Shown piece after piece: positions 34,165 to 46,039 of a stretch of 64,000 nucleotides of DNA. The notes beneath the pieces are model-generated. The model did no database searches. It saw only the letters and a list, made by a program, of their open reading frames with translations, and was not told the origin of the DNA. Origin of the DNA: Larix kaempferi (Eukaryota > Streptophyta > Pinopsida > Pinales > Pinaceae). Position numbers and translations under genes: made by a program. Location of the stretch: assembly GCA_027924585.1 (NCBI GenBank), contig BSBM01000007.1, forward strand, positions 13,607,501-13,671,500, given 5' to 3'. Position 1 is the first letter of the stretch; each line of letters opens with the position of its first letter.

Positions 34165-34510
34165 ATGAACAAAAAAAATAGCCAAGTAGCCCATGGGATA
34201 GAGTTATCAGACAATAGCCACATCCATCATATGTTTCATGTATCAAGCATCAAGAAGGTGTTGGGACAACATAAAGCAACACACACTGAGATTTTTGTAA
34301 TGGATGATGAAAGGAGAATTATCTTTGAGCCCAAGGGTATACTCGCTATTAATGAAAGAAAACTCCACTCCATAACTATTAAATAATATCTTATTAAATG
34401 GAAGAACATGCTAGAAGAAGACTCATGTTGGGAAATAAAGAGCTTTCTTCAACAACACTTGTCATTGCCCTTGCTCCGAGGACAAGGAAATTTTTTTAAG
34501 TGGTGGACAA
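34165..34510 (+). pseudogene. Chromovirus integrase C-terminus and chromodomain
   Basis: HHMFHVSSIKKVLGQH (34230-34275) is the usual segment before a chromodomain. IFEPKGILAINERKL and, after a TAA at 34384, YLIKWKNMLEEDSCWEI with a following amphipathic helix form a chromodomain-like module. In intact elements this domain guides integration to chromatin marks. Confidence 0.75.
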
Positions 34511-34899
34511 TGTAATGTACATAGTATAGGTTAAATACAAACAACGCTAAATTATCGTAATAAATCATTCAACATTGTAATTACCAAATCGGGGGGAGAT
34601 TGGGGTGACTCTAGGGTTTCTAAAGTCGGTTTAGGCATTTTTCTTGGTCTGATGGAGATGGACATCCCATTAATTGACTACTCTAAAGATAGTCTTTTAG
34701 AAGGTGACATTTTTGTGATGAATTCGAAGGTTCACTCATGTTTTTTAAAGGCATATTCTGGTGGTTTTGGCCAGGATACCCTTGAGGCTAGAGTCCTAGG
34801 TCTTCCACGTTATTCAAAAGGGGGGATGACGAAAGAGAATTACCGAGAGATAATTGTATCGAAGGTCGTAGTAGGAATAATTTAGGTGCAAATATGGAG

Positions 34900-35830
34900 G
34901 TTGATGTTCTTTGTGCGGCATTAATTGAGACCGATGTTGGCTCATGTAATGAACTATAGGATGGTAGTAGAGTAGAGGAGCACATTTTTTCCTTTGATGA
35001 CCTCCTCAACCTGCATTCACTTGCCTCTAGAGGGTTTATTGTTGGTTGACAATATTTTGTGGGTAGTAGGGTTCAGTCGATGAACTTCAACAAATTTTTC
35101 CACCTTTCAATCATTTCGCCTACTCGTAAGCACATAAAGGTCATACGAAATGGGGGGGTTATATAGCCTTGGTGGTGGGGAAAGACATCAGTGTAATGGA
35201 GATTTTAGATTTAGATGGTTAGAATCTGGTTAACAAGTTTGTTGGGTGAAGAGTAGGTTTTCCTTCTATGAAAACCTGGGTCAAGGAGTTGTAGGTGCTA
35301 GTGGTCGGTCATAGTCTAGTTATCGATTTGTTGTCCCGAGGCTAGATAGGTTTTGGGTTTAGGTCTAAAGAGGATTAATAGAGAATCTTGCAGAAGGTTT
35401 GGTTCATAGAGAATTTTATGTTGACTCTCTAAATATGTCATCCTCTTTTAAACCTAAGGGCGGAGTTAATATCCAATACCCTAGTTTGGGTAAAATTGCC
35501 ATTCCTTCTACTTGAATTCTATACTTTTGAAGGGTTGAAAGATATTGGTGAGTAGTTAGGAAAGTTTAATGTTGTAGACGAGAGCATTTTTTAGTCTTCT
35601 TCAAGGATGGTAGCCAGGATCTTGGTAGAGAACGATATGAGGTAGGGCCTATATGAGTCTTTGGATCTAGTGATTAGTGACTACTCTTTCACTAAAGTCT
35701 TGGATTATATGAACATTCCCTTCAGATGTGCACGTGTCATATTTACGGGCATGTCTTAGTGGATTATAGCCAACAATTTAAGAATAAGGTGTGGAGGCCC
35801 AAGAGAAAGGAGGGGGGATGGGGATCATCT
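34900..35830 (+). pseudogene. LINE ORF1 remnant
   Basis: Across several frames I read FYTFEGLKDIGE, LGKFNVVDESIF, SSSRMVARILVEND and YESLDLVISDYSFTKVLDYM, followed by NIPFRCARVIFTGMS near 35712-35757, which corresponds to a knuckle of the type FRCxxCxxxGH after one frame change. This is the layout of plant LINE ORF1 proteins (RNA-binding domain, then zinc knuckle). Numerous TAG codons and frame breaks are present. Confidence 0.55.
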
Positions 35831-36599
35831 ATGAGTATTTGGGCAATTGAGATGCATCAAACGTGGAATGTTTTAGGATAGTGGAGGATTAGAGTGGTCC
35901 CAACCTCCTAGGTCCACTGTAAGCCCTATTGATTAGGGTTTCTCCACAAGAGGTATTGCAAGGAGACATCACTATTCATTTGTCCCTTGATGGGGAAATG
36001 AGTGATCCATTCCTAAAGATAGCTTGAGAATTTTTTGGGGACATTGAGATTCCCTTCATCTAGTTGGAGTAGTTGGAAAAGACTTTGGAACACAAAGGTC
36101 TTGCTCAAATCTTCTTTGGGTAAGTACTCAGATAACCCTCCTTCCATTCTCTTGTTATTATAATCACAGCTTGATCCTATATCCTCTTTAAAGCACATTG
36201 AAATTGAAAGTTCATCACCATATGGGAACTCTAGACCCCTAGGAGGGGATGATTCCAATGTGGGCGTAGAATCCTTTATGATTGGCCTACTCCAAGGATT
36301 CTGATATATCTTCTCGTCATCTCTAGCAATCTCCCAATGTATCTGCTCAGTATTTTTTACGGAGGGGGGTGGAACTTATATGTTTTGTTCTCAAAATCAT
36401 CCCAAGGAATATGATAGATAAGGGGGCATTGGTTTTGATGTTTCTAAGGCGACTGGTCCTTCAGGGTGGGTAGAAAGTCAACTATTCAACATGCTCAAGA
36501 GAGGGAATGAAGGGAAGTTAATTAAGGTTTTTAGAAACTCCTCTCAAGGGTCCTTAGAGTAGGGAAAACCCCTCTTGATGTGTCCAAATGAAATATTTG

Positions 36600-37300
36600 T
36601 TTGTTAATGCTAGGGGGTATGGGAGTGTGGACCAAGATTTTCTCCCTCAAGTGGATGGTTGACGAGGAGAAACCTGATGTATTATTAGTTCAAGAGACTA
36701 TGGGGAAGGGCAAGTTGCTTGTAGTTATGTTGAAAAGAGGTTTTTGGGAATGGATTTTGTTGAAATAGACTCATTTGACCACTTGGGTGGCATCATATCG
36801 AGTTTATATAACTCTTTTTCTTTGTCAATTTATTTTGTCGTCTCCTCGGGCTTATATGTGGAGACCTATAGTGAAGACTTGTATGCTTCATTTATGTTTC
36901 TCAATATATATGGGTCATTTGAAGGCAAGTAGGTATTCTGTAAGAAGATGTACGCACTAAATTGTTTAAAGTTGTCAAATTTGATGGGCGGGCGATCTTA
37001 ACCTCACACTCAATCGGGAGGAAATATGGGGTCTCTCTACTTGAGAAGATTGACTAGCCCATTTTTTCGTAGAGAAATTTGAAGATATGAGATGGGTCAA
37101 TGTTGAGCACTACCAACTTCAACCGACATGGTGCAACAATCGAAATGGAATGGAGGGGGTCTTAAAAAGACTTGACATGTTTCTAGTTCATGAAGCTTTG
37201 ATCCAGTAAGTGGATTGCATACACTCTTGGGTTGGTAGTCATAATTTTTCTGATCATTTTCCCATTTTCTTGGAAATTGGGCTAAAAAAGGCCATGCCAG
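36600..37300 (+). pseudogene. LINE ORF2 endonuclease domain remnant
   Basis: Blocks diagnostic of the L1 endonuclease are present: LKWMVDEEKPDVLLVQET-type sequence (read as KWMVDEEKPDVLLVQETMGK, 36650-36710), AGDLNLTLNREEIWG (about 36988-37032), RLDMFLV (about 37170) and SHNFSDHFPIFLEIG (about 37240-37285), the last containing the catalytic His of SDHxPI. Frames change several times. Translation past 37290 enters the duplicated segment. The enzyme would nick target DNA for target-primed reverse transcription. Confidence 0.75.
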
Positions 37301-37606
37301 GTGCTCCATTTAAATACAACTCCAACTAGGAGTTGGAGGAATAATTTCAACAAATAGAGAAGAGAACTCCAATGATGGAGAACATGGGATATTGGGTATC
37401 TTTGGGATACTATAGGGGGTTGGTAGTCATAATTTTTCTGATCATTTTCCCATTTTCTTGGAAATTGGGCTAAAAAAGGCCATGCCAGGTGCTCCATTTA
37501 AATACAACTCCAACTAGGAGTTGGAGGAATAATTTCAACAAATAGAGAAGAGAACTCCAATGATGGAGAACATGGGATATTGGGTATCTTTGGGATACTA
37601 TAGGGG
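37229..37606. repeat. Exact tandem duplication of 188 bp in the LINE remnant
   Basis: GGGTTGGTAGTCATAATTTT starts at about 37229 and again at 37417, and the two 188-bp units look identical. The duplication covers the end of the endonuclease region. Confidence 0.9.
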
Positions 37607-37609
37607 GGT

Positions 37610-38840
37610 GGAACCACCCTTATGGTCCTAGAGTAAGACCTAAAACTACTTATGAATGGGTAAGAGCTCATCTTCCTTGGACACAAGGAAACATGTTAAT
37701 GACCCAAGTTCCAAAGGCATATGGCAAGAGTGGAAGTCTCCCCCCTTAATATACCACCAATAGGTTATTTTAAGTGGCATAGTTTTCCTTGAATAATGGT
37801 TATCCTCAATGCTTGTTTGACAATTTGATTTGTGATAGCTTTTGTCATCTTCGGGAAAAAATATAGTAATACGTCCTCTTAATCATATTTAACTCTTGTA
37901 ATATCACATATGTATCCACATAAAATAATATAACTCTCGCAACGCTTGGTAATTGCCATAAAATGCAACATGGTATTTTCTCAATAAGATGATTTTTTTT
38001 ACAAAAATGAATGAGATATTTATATTAAAAGAGTTGTGGAAGACCACACAATCAAGAAATTACAAACATATTTGAGTGCCCAAAATTGGCTTAGTGAGTT
38101 GATAAAAGTAAAAACAATATTCCACAACATACTCATACAATGCCAAGTAAACTGAATTCTCAGTAAACCTATAACTAAACTGCTATACATATTAGTCGAG
38201 CAAAAATATGCAAGTGAAGTACATAAAAAACAAGACGTGGAATTAATTGAAATAGTGTCCACTTTGGCCTTCTTCCATATACTAGTTGTCTTGATCAGGT
38301 CCTTAGATAGGATGAGAAAGAGGTTGTTTGATAACTACCATGGTGGTTTGTTGGACCATTTCATCCTTGATGAGCTTAGAACTAAAATAAAATAAAGGTT
38401 GAACTAAGGTAGATTGGTTTACAGGAGCAAAGCCAACGATTATGCTATAATGCATCTCGATGTCAATTGTTGGCTTGTTAATACCTGCCCCCCCCCAACT
38501 CCTTTGAATTATTCTCTAATTCTTGTTGCTTAGCTTTATGTTTTTCCAAATGATTGTTGAGATGATCTATTGCTTATTTCATGCCTTGCAACTAAATAAT
38601 GCATCCTTGCAGCAACCGTATCCGGTTGGACTCTTAATAGTCGTATCTGACTTTCATATTGAATGATAGCTAAGAATAATATATTAGATGATGCTGATAA
38701 AATTACAATAAGATCGCCTTTATAGGGCATGAGCAAGAATAGTGAAGGGTTACGCCCTTTCACTAGTAACCTAATAATCTATTAATTTATAAATAATAAT
38801 AATAATTAAATATTCACAGCATTGCCTTCCCCTTAGGAAA
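37610..38840. other. No recognisable gene
   Basis: AT-rich sequence between the LINE remnant and the gag below. Short frames such as 38262-38020 and 38763-38536 on the minus strand show no known motif. Confidence 0.55.
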
Positions 38841-38881
38841 GCTTTGTCCTCAAAGCTTGAGTATTTTCCTAATGTCGTCCT

Positions 38882-40459
38882 TCATTCAGATTCGATGTCG
38901 GTATTAGAATCGGATGAGATTTCTTGTGCAGAGACATGCACTTCCTCTCCATTGGTGATTCTGCATTGTGTTGTCTGCTTGTTCCTACATTTATGGCCTG
39001 GGGTCCAGTCATCACAGCATCGACGACATATGTTTTTCTTCCTTTTTCTATTATCGGAGTAACTGTTAGATGACTTTGATCTATTTTCCTTTTCATAGGC
39101 ATATGATTGAGGTTTGTGGCATTGATGGTCGGGTGACCAAGTATCTGCACAGTACCTACATTGTGTCTCTTTTTCTTGTCGATAATGGTTATTGCCTCTT
39201 GTTTTTTTTCCTTCCAATTTGCGTTCTGCGGCTTTTGCTTTATGTCTTGCTTCTTCTACTTTAGGTATGTCATGTAACTTTAACTCTTTTTGGAGGTATG
39301 GTTTAAGACCTCCTAAATAGGTTTCGAGTCTTTCCTTGTCAGACAACCCAAATATTCGTGTCGATAAGGATTCCCGCTAATGTGTGAATTCCTCCATGCT
39401 TCCAACCTGTTGTAATCTGGTAAGTTTACTGAAAAATTCATCTTCTTTGAGTCCTTGAAACCTATTAAAAAAATCGTTTTTGAACAAGTTCCAAGTGTAG
39501 GAAAAATTATCTCTCTTCCACCATAAGTACCAATTATAGGTGTACCCTTCCATATGCATTGACTCATATTTCACCTTCTCCTCGTCAAATTGAATATTGT
39601 AAATGTTGAAGTATTCTTCCGCTTTGTTTAGCCAGGCAACGCATTGGTCTTCACTTCCATTGTATTTCGACAACTTTATTTTTGCCTTAGGTGGGTACAC
39701 TATGTAAGGGTGATATTGATTTCCTTTTGCTTTATGGTTTGATGGTGGATCGAAACTACTGGACGATGTAAGTGACATATTTGAAATGCTTCGTTGTTGG
39801 CGGTGATTTTTAGCTTTTTTATTCTCTACTATCTTACTGATAGCTTCTATTTTGTTGTTTAATCGTGCCTCCATATTTGGCAGTACTTTTGTTTCTATCT
39901 CTTGCTTAAGCATTGCATTGCTAATATTTATTTCTTTTTGCAATTCTTCTTGACTCTTGGCAAGTGCTTCCTGTGTGAAAATATGAAATGAGGCATCTAG
40001 CATGTTTGTACTGCTGACTTGGTCTGTCTTAGGCATTAATCTTTGTAACACCTCCATTAATGTATTATGGTTCTGCGTCATGGTGCTCAAGTTCTGGGTT
40101 ATAGTGTTTATGTTTTGATTCATAGTACTCATTTTGTCATCCAAGTTATTTTGTTTTTCGTTCGGGATGTCAAAATTTTCATCCAGCCTTCTTTCTAGTA
40201 CCAGAACAACTTCGTCTTTGATTTCTTTTTTAAGCATTGTATTGTTATTTTTCATCTCTTCCTTCAAGTTTTTTTGGTTCGTGACGAGGGATTTGATGTC
40301 CTTCTCCATTTTTTCGATTTTCTCTTTTAGTTTTGTCATGGTTCTTGATTTGGTGTGGGGAGGTGAATATTTGGGCTCAATTGTGTTGGAGAAAACTTCC
40401 TGTGGCTTGGGGTGGACCACAATAGACAGCTGACTACCAGAAATTAACTCAATTCTCAA
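38882..40459 (-). pseudogene. Gypsy gag with long coiled coil, no pol attached
   Basis: One frame of about 526 codons with a single nonsense codon (TAG at 39377-39379). Residues about 40-85 and 115-150 form heptad-like coiled coils (KLKEKIEKMEKDIKSL, KMSTMNQNINTITQNL). The gag domain follows (KIKLSKYNGSEDQCVAWLNK, WNLFKNDFFNRFQGLKEDEF, LETYLGGLKPYLQKELKL). Two CX2CX7HXC knuckles (CRYCADTWSPDHQC and CRRCCDDWTPGHKC) lie near the end, a form common in chromovirus gag. The start at 40459 is the first Met; the true start may lie further up. No protease or pol follows downstream on this strand, so it is either a gag-only derivative or an element cut by rearrangement. Confidence 0.8.
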
Positions 40460-40482
40460 TGCTATGCTATATAAATGACAAT

Positions 40483-40875
40483 GTTAAGATAATGAAGGAT
40501 ATAACCAACCTTGATCCAAATGTTTAATGTAGATCCCCGTTGGAGCTTTCAATCTGTGCACTTGAACCTACAAATTAATCTTGACATCCAATATACAACA
40601 AGCGCATATAATATATAAACGACATTAACATCATCAATAGCAATGGTCCATGATATTATAAGTAAATGCAACCCATTGTAATATAAACAACATTCACAAC
40701 ATTAATGGACGAGAATATGAGTATTTCTATTAATAAATAACAAGAAGTACAATGTGATATGACCTCTTGTCGACAACCAATCTGAACCAAGATCCAAGTC
40801 AATCCACTTGTGCCTCCACCACTTCAATCCTCCATGGAATGGAAAATTCAAACTATGATAGGAGTTTGGAAGGTG
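40483..40875 (-). repeat. Probable left part of the Gypsy-2 3' LTR, separated by Copia-B
   Basis: Copia-B sits between two AGGTG copies, so sequence left of 40876 was once joined to 47930 and onward. The Gypsy-2 LTR (TATA near 48040) needs a few hundred more bases at its U5 end, which must lie here. TGTTAAGATA at 40483 is a candidate end, but TGTGATATGA near 40753 is also possible. No second LTR copy is in the window to settle it. Confidence 0.35.
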
Positions 40876-41486
40876 TGTTGATGTATATGTAACTTCGGAA
40901 TGTATTTCACATATATGTATATTGTATTCCTATAGAGATGGTATTATTCCTCTATAAGGAAGTGTCGTCATTTATATTGTAAGTGTCGTAACTTATACTT
41001 GATGGGTTATTAGACCACCTTGTTTGGGGTCGGCCCTGTATAAATCATGTGGGTCAAAGGGTTATTAGACCACCCTATTGGGGGTCATCCCACTCAGCAT
41101 TATGTTATGTGGTTAAGTTCGAGCCTACATGAGTTAGGTAAAAAGGCAAGTCAAGTCAAGTATAAATAGAGTGCGGGAGGCACTCTATTTGCTCACTCAC
41201 TTCTCACTCATGCACTTAAGGAGGAGTGGCGCACTAATGGAGGAGGAGGATTTGCTGCTAGGTTGTGTATATCTCTTATGGTTGGTTGTATCATTGCTCT
41301 CTCTATCTCTGAGGAAGTTATTGGGGTTTTTCACCTTTATGGTTTTCCCCAAGTAAATCTGTGTGTCTCTTGTGTGCTTGCATTATTGTCTCCATGATTG
41401 ATATGCTGTAGATATGATGTACATGTTGTTCTCTCAGTTAAGATCCTAGATCAGATTGAAGTAAATTAAATTCAGAAAATTTAACA
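40876..41486 (+). repeat. Copia-B 5' LTR (611 bp)
   Basis: TGTTGATGTA to ATTTAACA. A TATAAATAG box at 41162-41170 probably starts transcription. Upstream of it, GGGTTATTAGACCACC is repeated 57 bp apart (about 41004 and 41061), an enhancer-like arrangement also present in the other LTR. The frame at 41171-41356 is an LTR shadow, not a gene. Confidence 0.93.
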
Positions 41487-41500
41487 TTATATCAGAGCTA
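41487..41500 (+). other. Copia-B primer binding site
   Basis: TTATATCAGAGCTA directly follows the LTR and resembles the initiator-Met PBS TGGTATCAGAGC of plant copia elements. Confidence 0.75.
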
Positions 41501-43898
41501 GCCTGAAAGAAGGCATGATATGGCATGTATGACACTTGTTGCACTTACGATGCTAGGGCTTGATATAGCAAAAACCAGTCATCGTAGCACTTTCGCTATA
41601 AATCTGTTTTGGCAAAGTATTCGGATCTGAAATTGTTACAGGACGAAGATTAAATCTCCAGGTACCTTGTGTCCAAAGGACAACCTCTAATTCGTTGTAC
41701 TTTGTGATTATGATCTGTGCAATATAGGGTTTCTGCCTCTTCCAGATCTGAGTCAAAATCAGGTGACCTTGGGAAAAAGGTCATAACTTGGGCTAGGAAG
41801 CTCCAAATGAAATTTCGTAAAAAGTAACAGGTAGTACACAGACTGTACTGTCTCAGAAAAGTTTTTCAGAGGCCGAAGTTGAACCAGTGACACGTGGAAC
41901 GCCGTACAAGTGCGCTCTCCTGTATTATCCCATAAACAGGTCACGTTGCGACACTTGGTATAACTCTCTCTCAGAGAATCCAATTGAGGTCAGACCTATC
42001 AGGATGGAAAGATAACAGGCCGAGATATCTCAGGAAAAGTTTCCAGAGGCCGAAGTTGAAACAGTGACACGTGGCACGCCGTACAAGTTCGCTCTCCTGT
42101 ATTATCCCAAAACAGGTCACGTTGCGACATTTGGCATAACTCTCTCTCAGAGAATCCAATTGAGGTCAGACCTGTCAGGATGGAAAGATAACAGGTCAGG
42201 CTATCTCAGGAAACTTTTTTAGACCCTATGGATCGAAAAGTTCATAGTTACACCAGAAACAATCAGGTACATATTTCTGTCAAAACAGAATTATTTTTGA
42301 GTACCTTCATTCATGGCTTCCGGAATTTAGGGCTTTGGAGAAAGTTGGAATTTTTGTAATCGGAGACCACGGCTGGATGCTACTCATCAAAATAGAAATT
42401 TAGAGACCAAGATCAGAATTTTTGGTTGGGAAGAAGGCCGGGCTTGATCAAACCCTAGTTTGGGACTTTGATCAGAAAAGTGAAAAATTAGGGCTTCTGT
42501 AAAAATGGGAATTTTTGAAATCTGTGACCATGGCTGGAAGCTCCTCAGAAAAATAGAAGCTTAGAGCTTTGGATCAAACCTTTTGATTGGGCAGAAGAGT
42601 GGGATTCATCAAACCCCATTTTAGGGTCACGTCTAGTGAATCCGAAAGTTTCAAAGACAAAATTGAGGAGTGAAACTTTGCAGTTTTCAAATTCTAAATA
42701 TACTAGCTTGATCAGCTCATCAAGGAGCATATTTCTATCCTTTCGGAAGTTTGAAATTCAAAGTTCAAATTTTTGGGGTTTCTTTGACAAACCCATATCC
42801 AGCTCCAGGTCCAGTTCTTGCAAATCAAGTGGATTGGGTTAATCCTGGAAGAAGATGGATTGATCATCTGCATGAGTGAAGAAGTTCCTGTTTCAGAGGG
42901 AGATGAGGCTAAGGCCTTACATAAGAAGATTACAAGCGATCTCGACAGGTATGACTCATCGAGGTATGTTTCGATATTTATTCATGATTAAGTTTATGGT
43001 ATGTTTGTATTCATGTTATTACGGTTAGTACAATCTTAATTTTAGATTTGTCGTATCACCTTAACAAAATTATGAATGCATGATGGAAGATATTCATTGG
43101 TTAGGGTGTTGACACTTATGATTGTACTAATGCATTATGGTGTTGTATGAGATTTATGTTGTCTGCTAACATAAAAGGTACACCAAGAAAGACAAATCAT
43201 GTTCTACTTCAAGAACGTATGATCATGGTGACATGAAGACAAGGATTCATCCATTGTCATGGATAACATAGAAGATCTACTTTCGAGGTATGTATAACTT
43301 GTTTCTACAATGGTTAACTTATGAGACATGCAGGTTACTAGCACAAGTCACTGAAGAGAACCAGAAGACATTATGCGGGTATGTTAGACATAAATAGCTA
43401 GCATGCTAATCCAGGTATGTTTTTCCTATATCAAGCTAGAATCCTACCTTGTGTTAGGATCTTATACTAATGTGTTGTTGATAATGATTATTCACGAAGA
43501 GTCATAGGTTTGAATAATCATGGTTGTATGCATATTATGTTTCTTACCATAATTGATGATATGACTAACCAGAAGAATCATGAAGGTATAACTTTGAATA
43601 ATCACAGGTTTTATGCATATTATATCTCTTATCTTGATTGATGATTCAACTAACCCGAAGAGTCATAGGTTTGAGTAATTATAGGTTTAGACATGTTATG
43701 TTTCTTATGATTTGACTAACCATAAGAATCCTACATAAACCTTGAATGCTAATGCTTATTATTTTATGTTTGAAATGATCATGATTATACATGTTGAGAT
43801 TATTGTGTTTTAATAGTATACTAATGAATGTATGATTTTATATGAGATCACAAGGATAACTCAATCATGATACTAATAAACATGCATAGGGACCAAGG
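41501..43898 (+). other. Copia-B leader without gag, rich in repeats
   Basis: A segment of about 177 bp is duplicated (GAGGCCGAAGTTGAA at about 41868 and 42045, followed by a third partial start near 42210). Three diverged copies of about 75-85 bp with AAGAGTCATAGGTTTGA lie at about 43495-43721. Candidate splice signals of the form CGAG/GTATGT occur at about 42961 and 43288, with AG/GT borders at about 43179 and 43330. No gag, protease or integrase motif is visible. Confidence 0.55.
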
Positions 43899-44198
43899 AT
43901 GAATATGAGTTCAAGAACAGGTAATTCAGGAAGCAAAGATCAAGAGGGAGCACACTCCAGTTGTTCTTGCAAGAAAGAAAAGGAGCACAATTCAGTAGTT
44001 TCTGCAAGGATGCAGATATTCAGAGGGAGTTGTCCATCTCTCTACATTCCACAACAGAAAGGTGTAGAAGAAGCTACTGCAGATTCGGACTCCAGCAGCT
44101 CCTGCAAGAAAGCAAAGACTCAGAGGGAGTCCACCCAACGAACAAACAAAGATAAGTATTTTAATTATCATTTCTTGCATATGTGTTTGTTTAAATAA
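43899..44198 (+). CDS. Hypothetical frame in Copia-B leader
   Basis: A 99-codon frame, MNMSSRTGNSGSKDQEGAHS and on, with two similar Ser/Cys/Lys-rich segments (HSSCSCKKEKEH and SSSSCKKAKTQR) that point to an internal duplication. No domain is recognised. It occupies the place where gag or integrase would be expected. It could be a remnant of the Ser-rich linker before RT or non-coding. Confidence 0.25.
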   Translation: MNMSSRTGNSGSKDQEGAHSSCSCKKEKEHNSVVSARMQIFRGSCPSLYIPQQKGVEEATADSDSSSSCKKAKTQRESTQRTNKDKYFNYHFLHMCLFK

Positions 44199-44599
44199 AA
44201 TTGTTCAATGATGTATATGCTCATGTTCCTAGACTTAGGATATATATTGTGCATATTAGAATAGTTGCATTGATGAACAATATACTACTAATATACATGG
44301 GTAAGTGGCCTATGGCACTGTACAACATTCCATTGCTACTTATCTAGAATGAAACCTCTTTGCTGACATGTTGGGAGTTGTGCACACTCTTAACAATGTT
44401 CTGGTAGAGATTGGAAGGCATCTAGAAAGTTACGGGATATGGATAAATGTTGTATTGAAGCATTGGCTAAGATAATTGCATGACTGTATTACATATTTCT
44501 TTATGTGTAAGAAGCTATTCTGAAAATTATGAGATGTTTCTAATCATGCAATTTAACTTGTTTTGTAGGAAAGACCGTATATCTTCACCTACAAAAGGA

Positions 44600-45943
44600 C
44601 TACAACATTTGTTCCAGCAACAAAGATATCTATTGAAGATATTGAAGTTCCCAGGATCTGGGATGAAGAAATGGAATGCCATGATCCGTCGATCATGAAG
44701 AATGATGTTTGGGATGCGATCCCAAGAGCTGAAGGGAATTCTGTTGTGACTTCCAAATGGAATTATCAGATCAAGCATGTTGCAGATGGCAGAATTGAGA
44801 AATACAAAAGTGATGCATCAGATGGATTTCAAGATAGCATGGTGTAATCATATATGTGTGTAGAACTTGGTATGGTAGGATAGACAACTTTCTATCCAGT
44901 TCGGGCTTTACCAAGAATAAAGCGGGTTCCAACCTTTTCTACAAGGTTGAGGAAGGCAATCCAGTGATACTATTTTTGTATGTGGATAACCTGTTTGTTA
45001 CAGGTGAAGATAGATTGATTACCGATACGCAGCGGAAGCTTGCTGTCAAGTTCGAGATGAAGAACTTGGGGATGATGCACTATTTGTTTTTGGCATGAAG
45101 GTGTGGCAGAGTGCAGATGGAATCTTCCTTTGACAAGGGAAGTATGCAGTAGAGATCCTGAAGAGGTTTGGGATGATGGACTGCAAGGATATGGCCACAC
45201 CTATGGCATCGAATCTGAAGCTTCTATGTGATGCTTCATCTGAGCCAGTTGATGTCACTATGTATCGTCAGATGATTGGATCCTTGATGTACCTGATGAA
45301 CACGAGACCAGACATTTGCTTTGCTGTGAACACATTGAGCCAGTTTCTGACGGATCCGAGGAGTGTTCACCTGGTTGCTGTAAAGCATGTTCTGAGGTAC
45401 CTGAAGGGTACAATGGATTATGGGCTCAAGTATGAAGCGAATCAAAAGTTTAACCTACAGGGTTATGTTGATTCAGATTGGGCTGGCAGTGCTGCAGATA
45501 GGAAGAGCACATCTGGGTGCTGTTTCAATATGGGATCAGGTGTGATCTCTTGGTTTAGCAGGAAGCAGTCCTGTGTAGCACTGAGTACAGCTGAGGCAGA
45601 GTATGTTGCAGCATGTTCAGCTAGTTGTGAGGCAGTATGGCTATGAAATCTACTGTCTGAGTTATTTGATCTCCCGTTGGAGGCTACTAGTATCTTCTAT
45701 GATAACCAGAGTTGTGTGAAGCTGTCCGAGAACCCAGTGTTTCATGACAGGTCAAAACACATAGAGATCAAATATCACTATATCAGGGATATGGTGCAGA
45801 GAGGAGCTGTGAAGCTTTTGTATGTTGTGACGGACGAGCAGATTGCAGATGTGCTGACGAAGCCACTAGCCAGAGTGAAGTTCGAGTACTTCAGAGAGAG
45901 GCTTGGCATTCTTCAGATCGAGGACACTTCGAGGAAGAAGTGA
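44600..45943 (+). pseudogene. Copia-B reverse transcriptase and RNase H, internally deleted
   Basis: The RT start (about 44600-44846) reads FVPATKISIEDIEVP, SIMKNDVWDAIPRAEG and SKWNYQIKHVADGRIEKYK. The central RT, including the ARGF and HGxL blocks, is missing. It resumes at 44860 with RTWYGRIDNFLSSSGF and YVDNLFVTGED, where the second Asp of the catalytic YVDD is Asn. RNase H follows at 45173-45646 (MYLMNTRPDICFAVN, VDSDWAGSAADRKSTSG, STAEAEYVAA) and 45677-45943 (FYDNQSCVKLSENP, IADVLTKPL). Breaks lie near 45098, 45646 (TGA) and within the RT start. The RNase H catalytic residues D (DSDWAG), E (EAEYVA) and D (YDNQS) are still visible. Confidence 0.88.
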
Positions 45944-46039
45944 TGGACACATTTGCTGAAGCCATTCCAAGCATGTTGGAAGGAGGATCCTTCACATGGC
46001 TGTGGATGTAAGCGCTGGATAATGGGCATCAGGATGATG

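Larger units (their letters stand above)
31500..34510 (+). mobile_element. Decayed Ty3/gypsy chromovirus pol region
   Basis: Remnants in the order protease/RT linker, RT, RNase H, integrase and chromodomain lie on the plus strand. I found neither LTRs nor gag, so the ends given are those of recognisable coding similarity. The chromodomain assigns it to the chromoviruses, separate from the Tat elements nearby. It is much more decayed than they are, with dozens of frame breaks. Confidence 0.85.
34560..37610 (+). mobile_element. L1-type LINE remnant, 5' part only
   Basis: An ORF1-like region (about 34900-35830) and an AP-type endonuclease region (about 36600-37300) lie in the correct LINE order on the plus strand. 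No LINE reverse transcriptase is visible downstream. No poly(A) tail or target duplication could be found. LINE copies usually lose the 5' end, so a copy keeping the 5' part has probably suffered a later deletion. Confidence 0.7.

Noticed and set aside
31500-40459. The plus-strand chromovirus pol and the minus-strand gag as one element
   Set aside because: They have opposite orientation and are separated by a LINE remnant; an inversion is possible but nothing in the sequence shows it.
41171-41356. Frame repeated at 47619-47804
   Set aside because: LTR copies of Copia-B; no evidence of coding.
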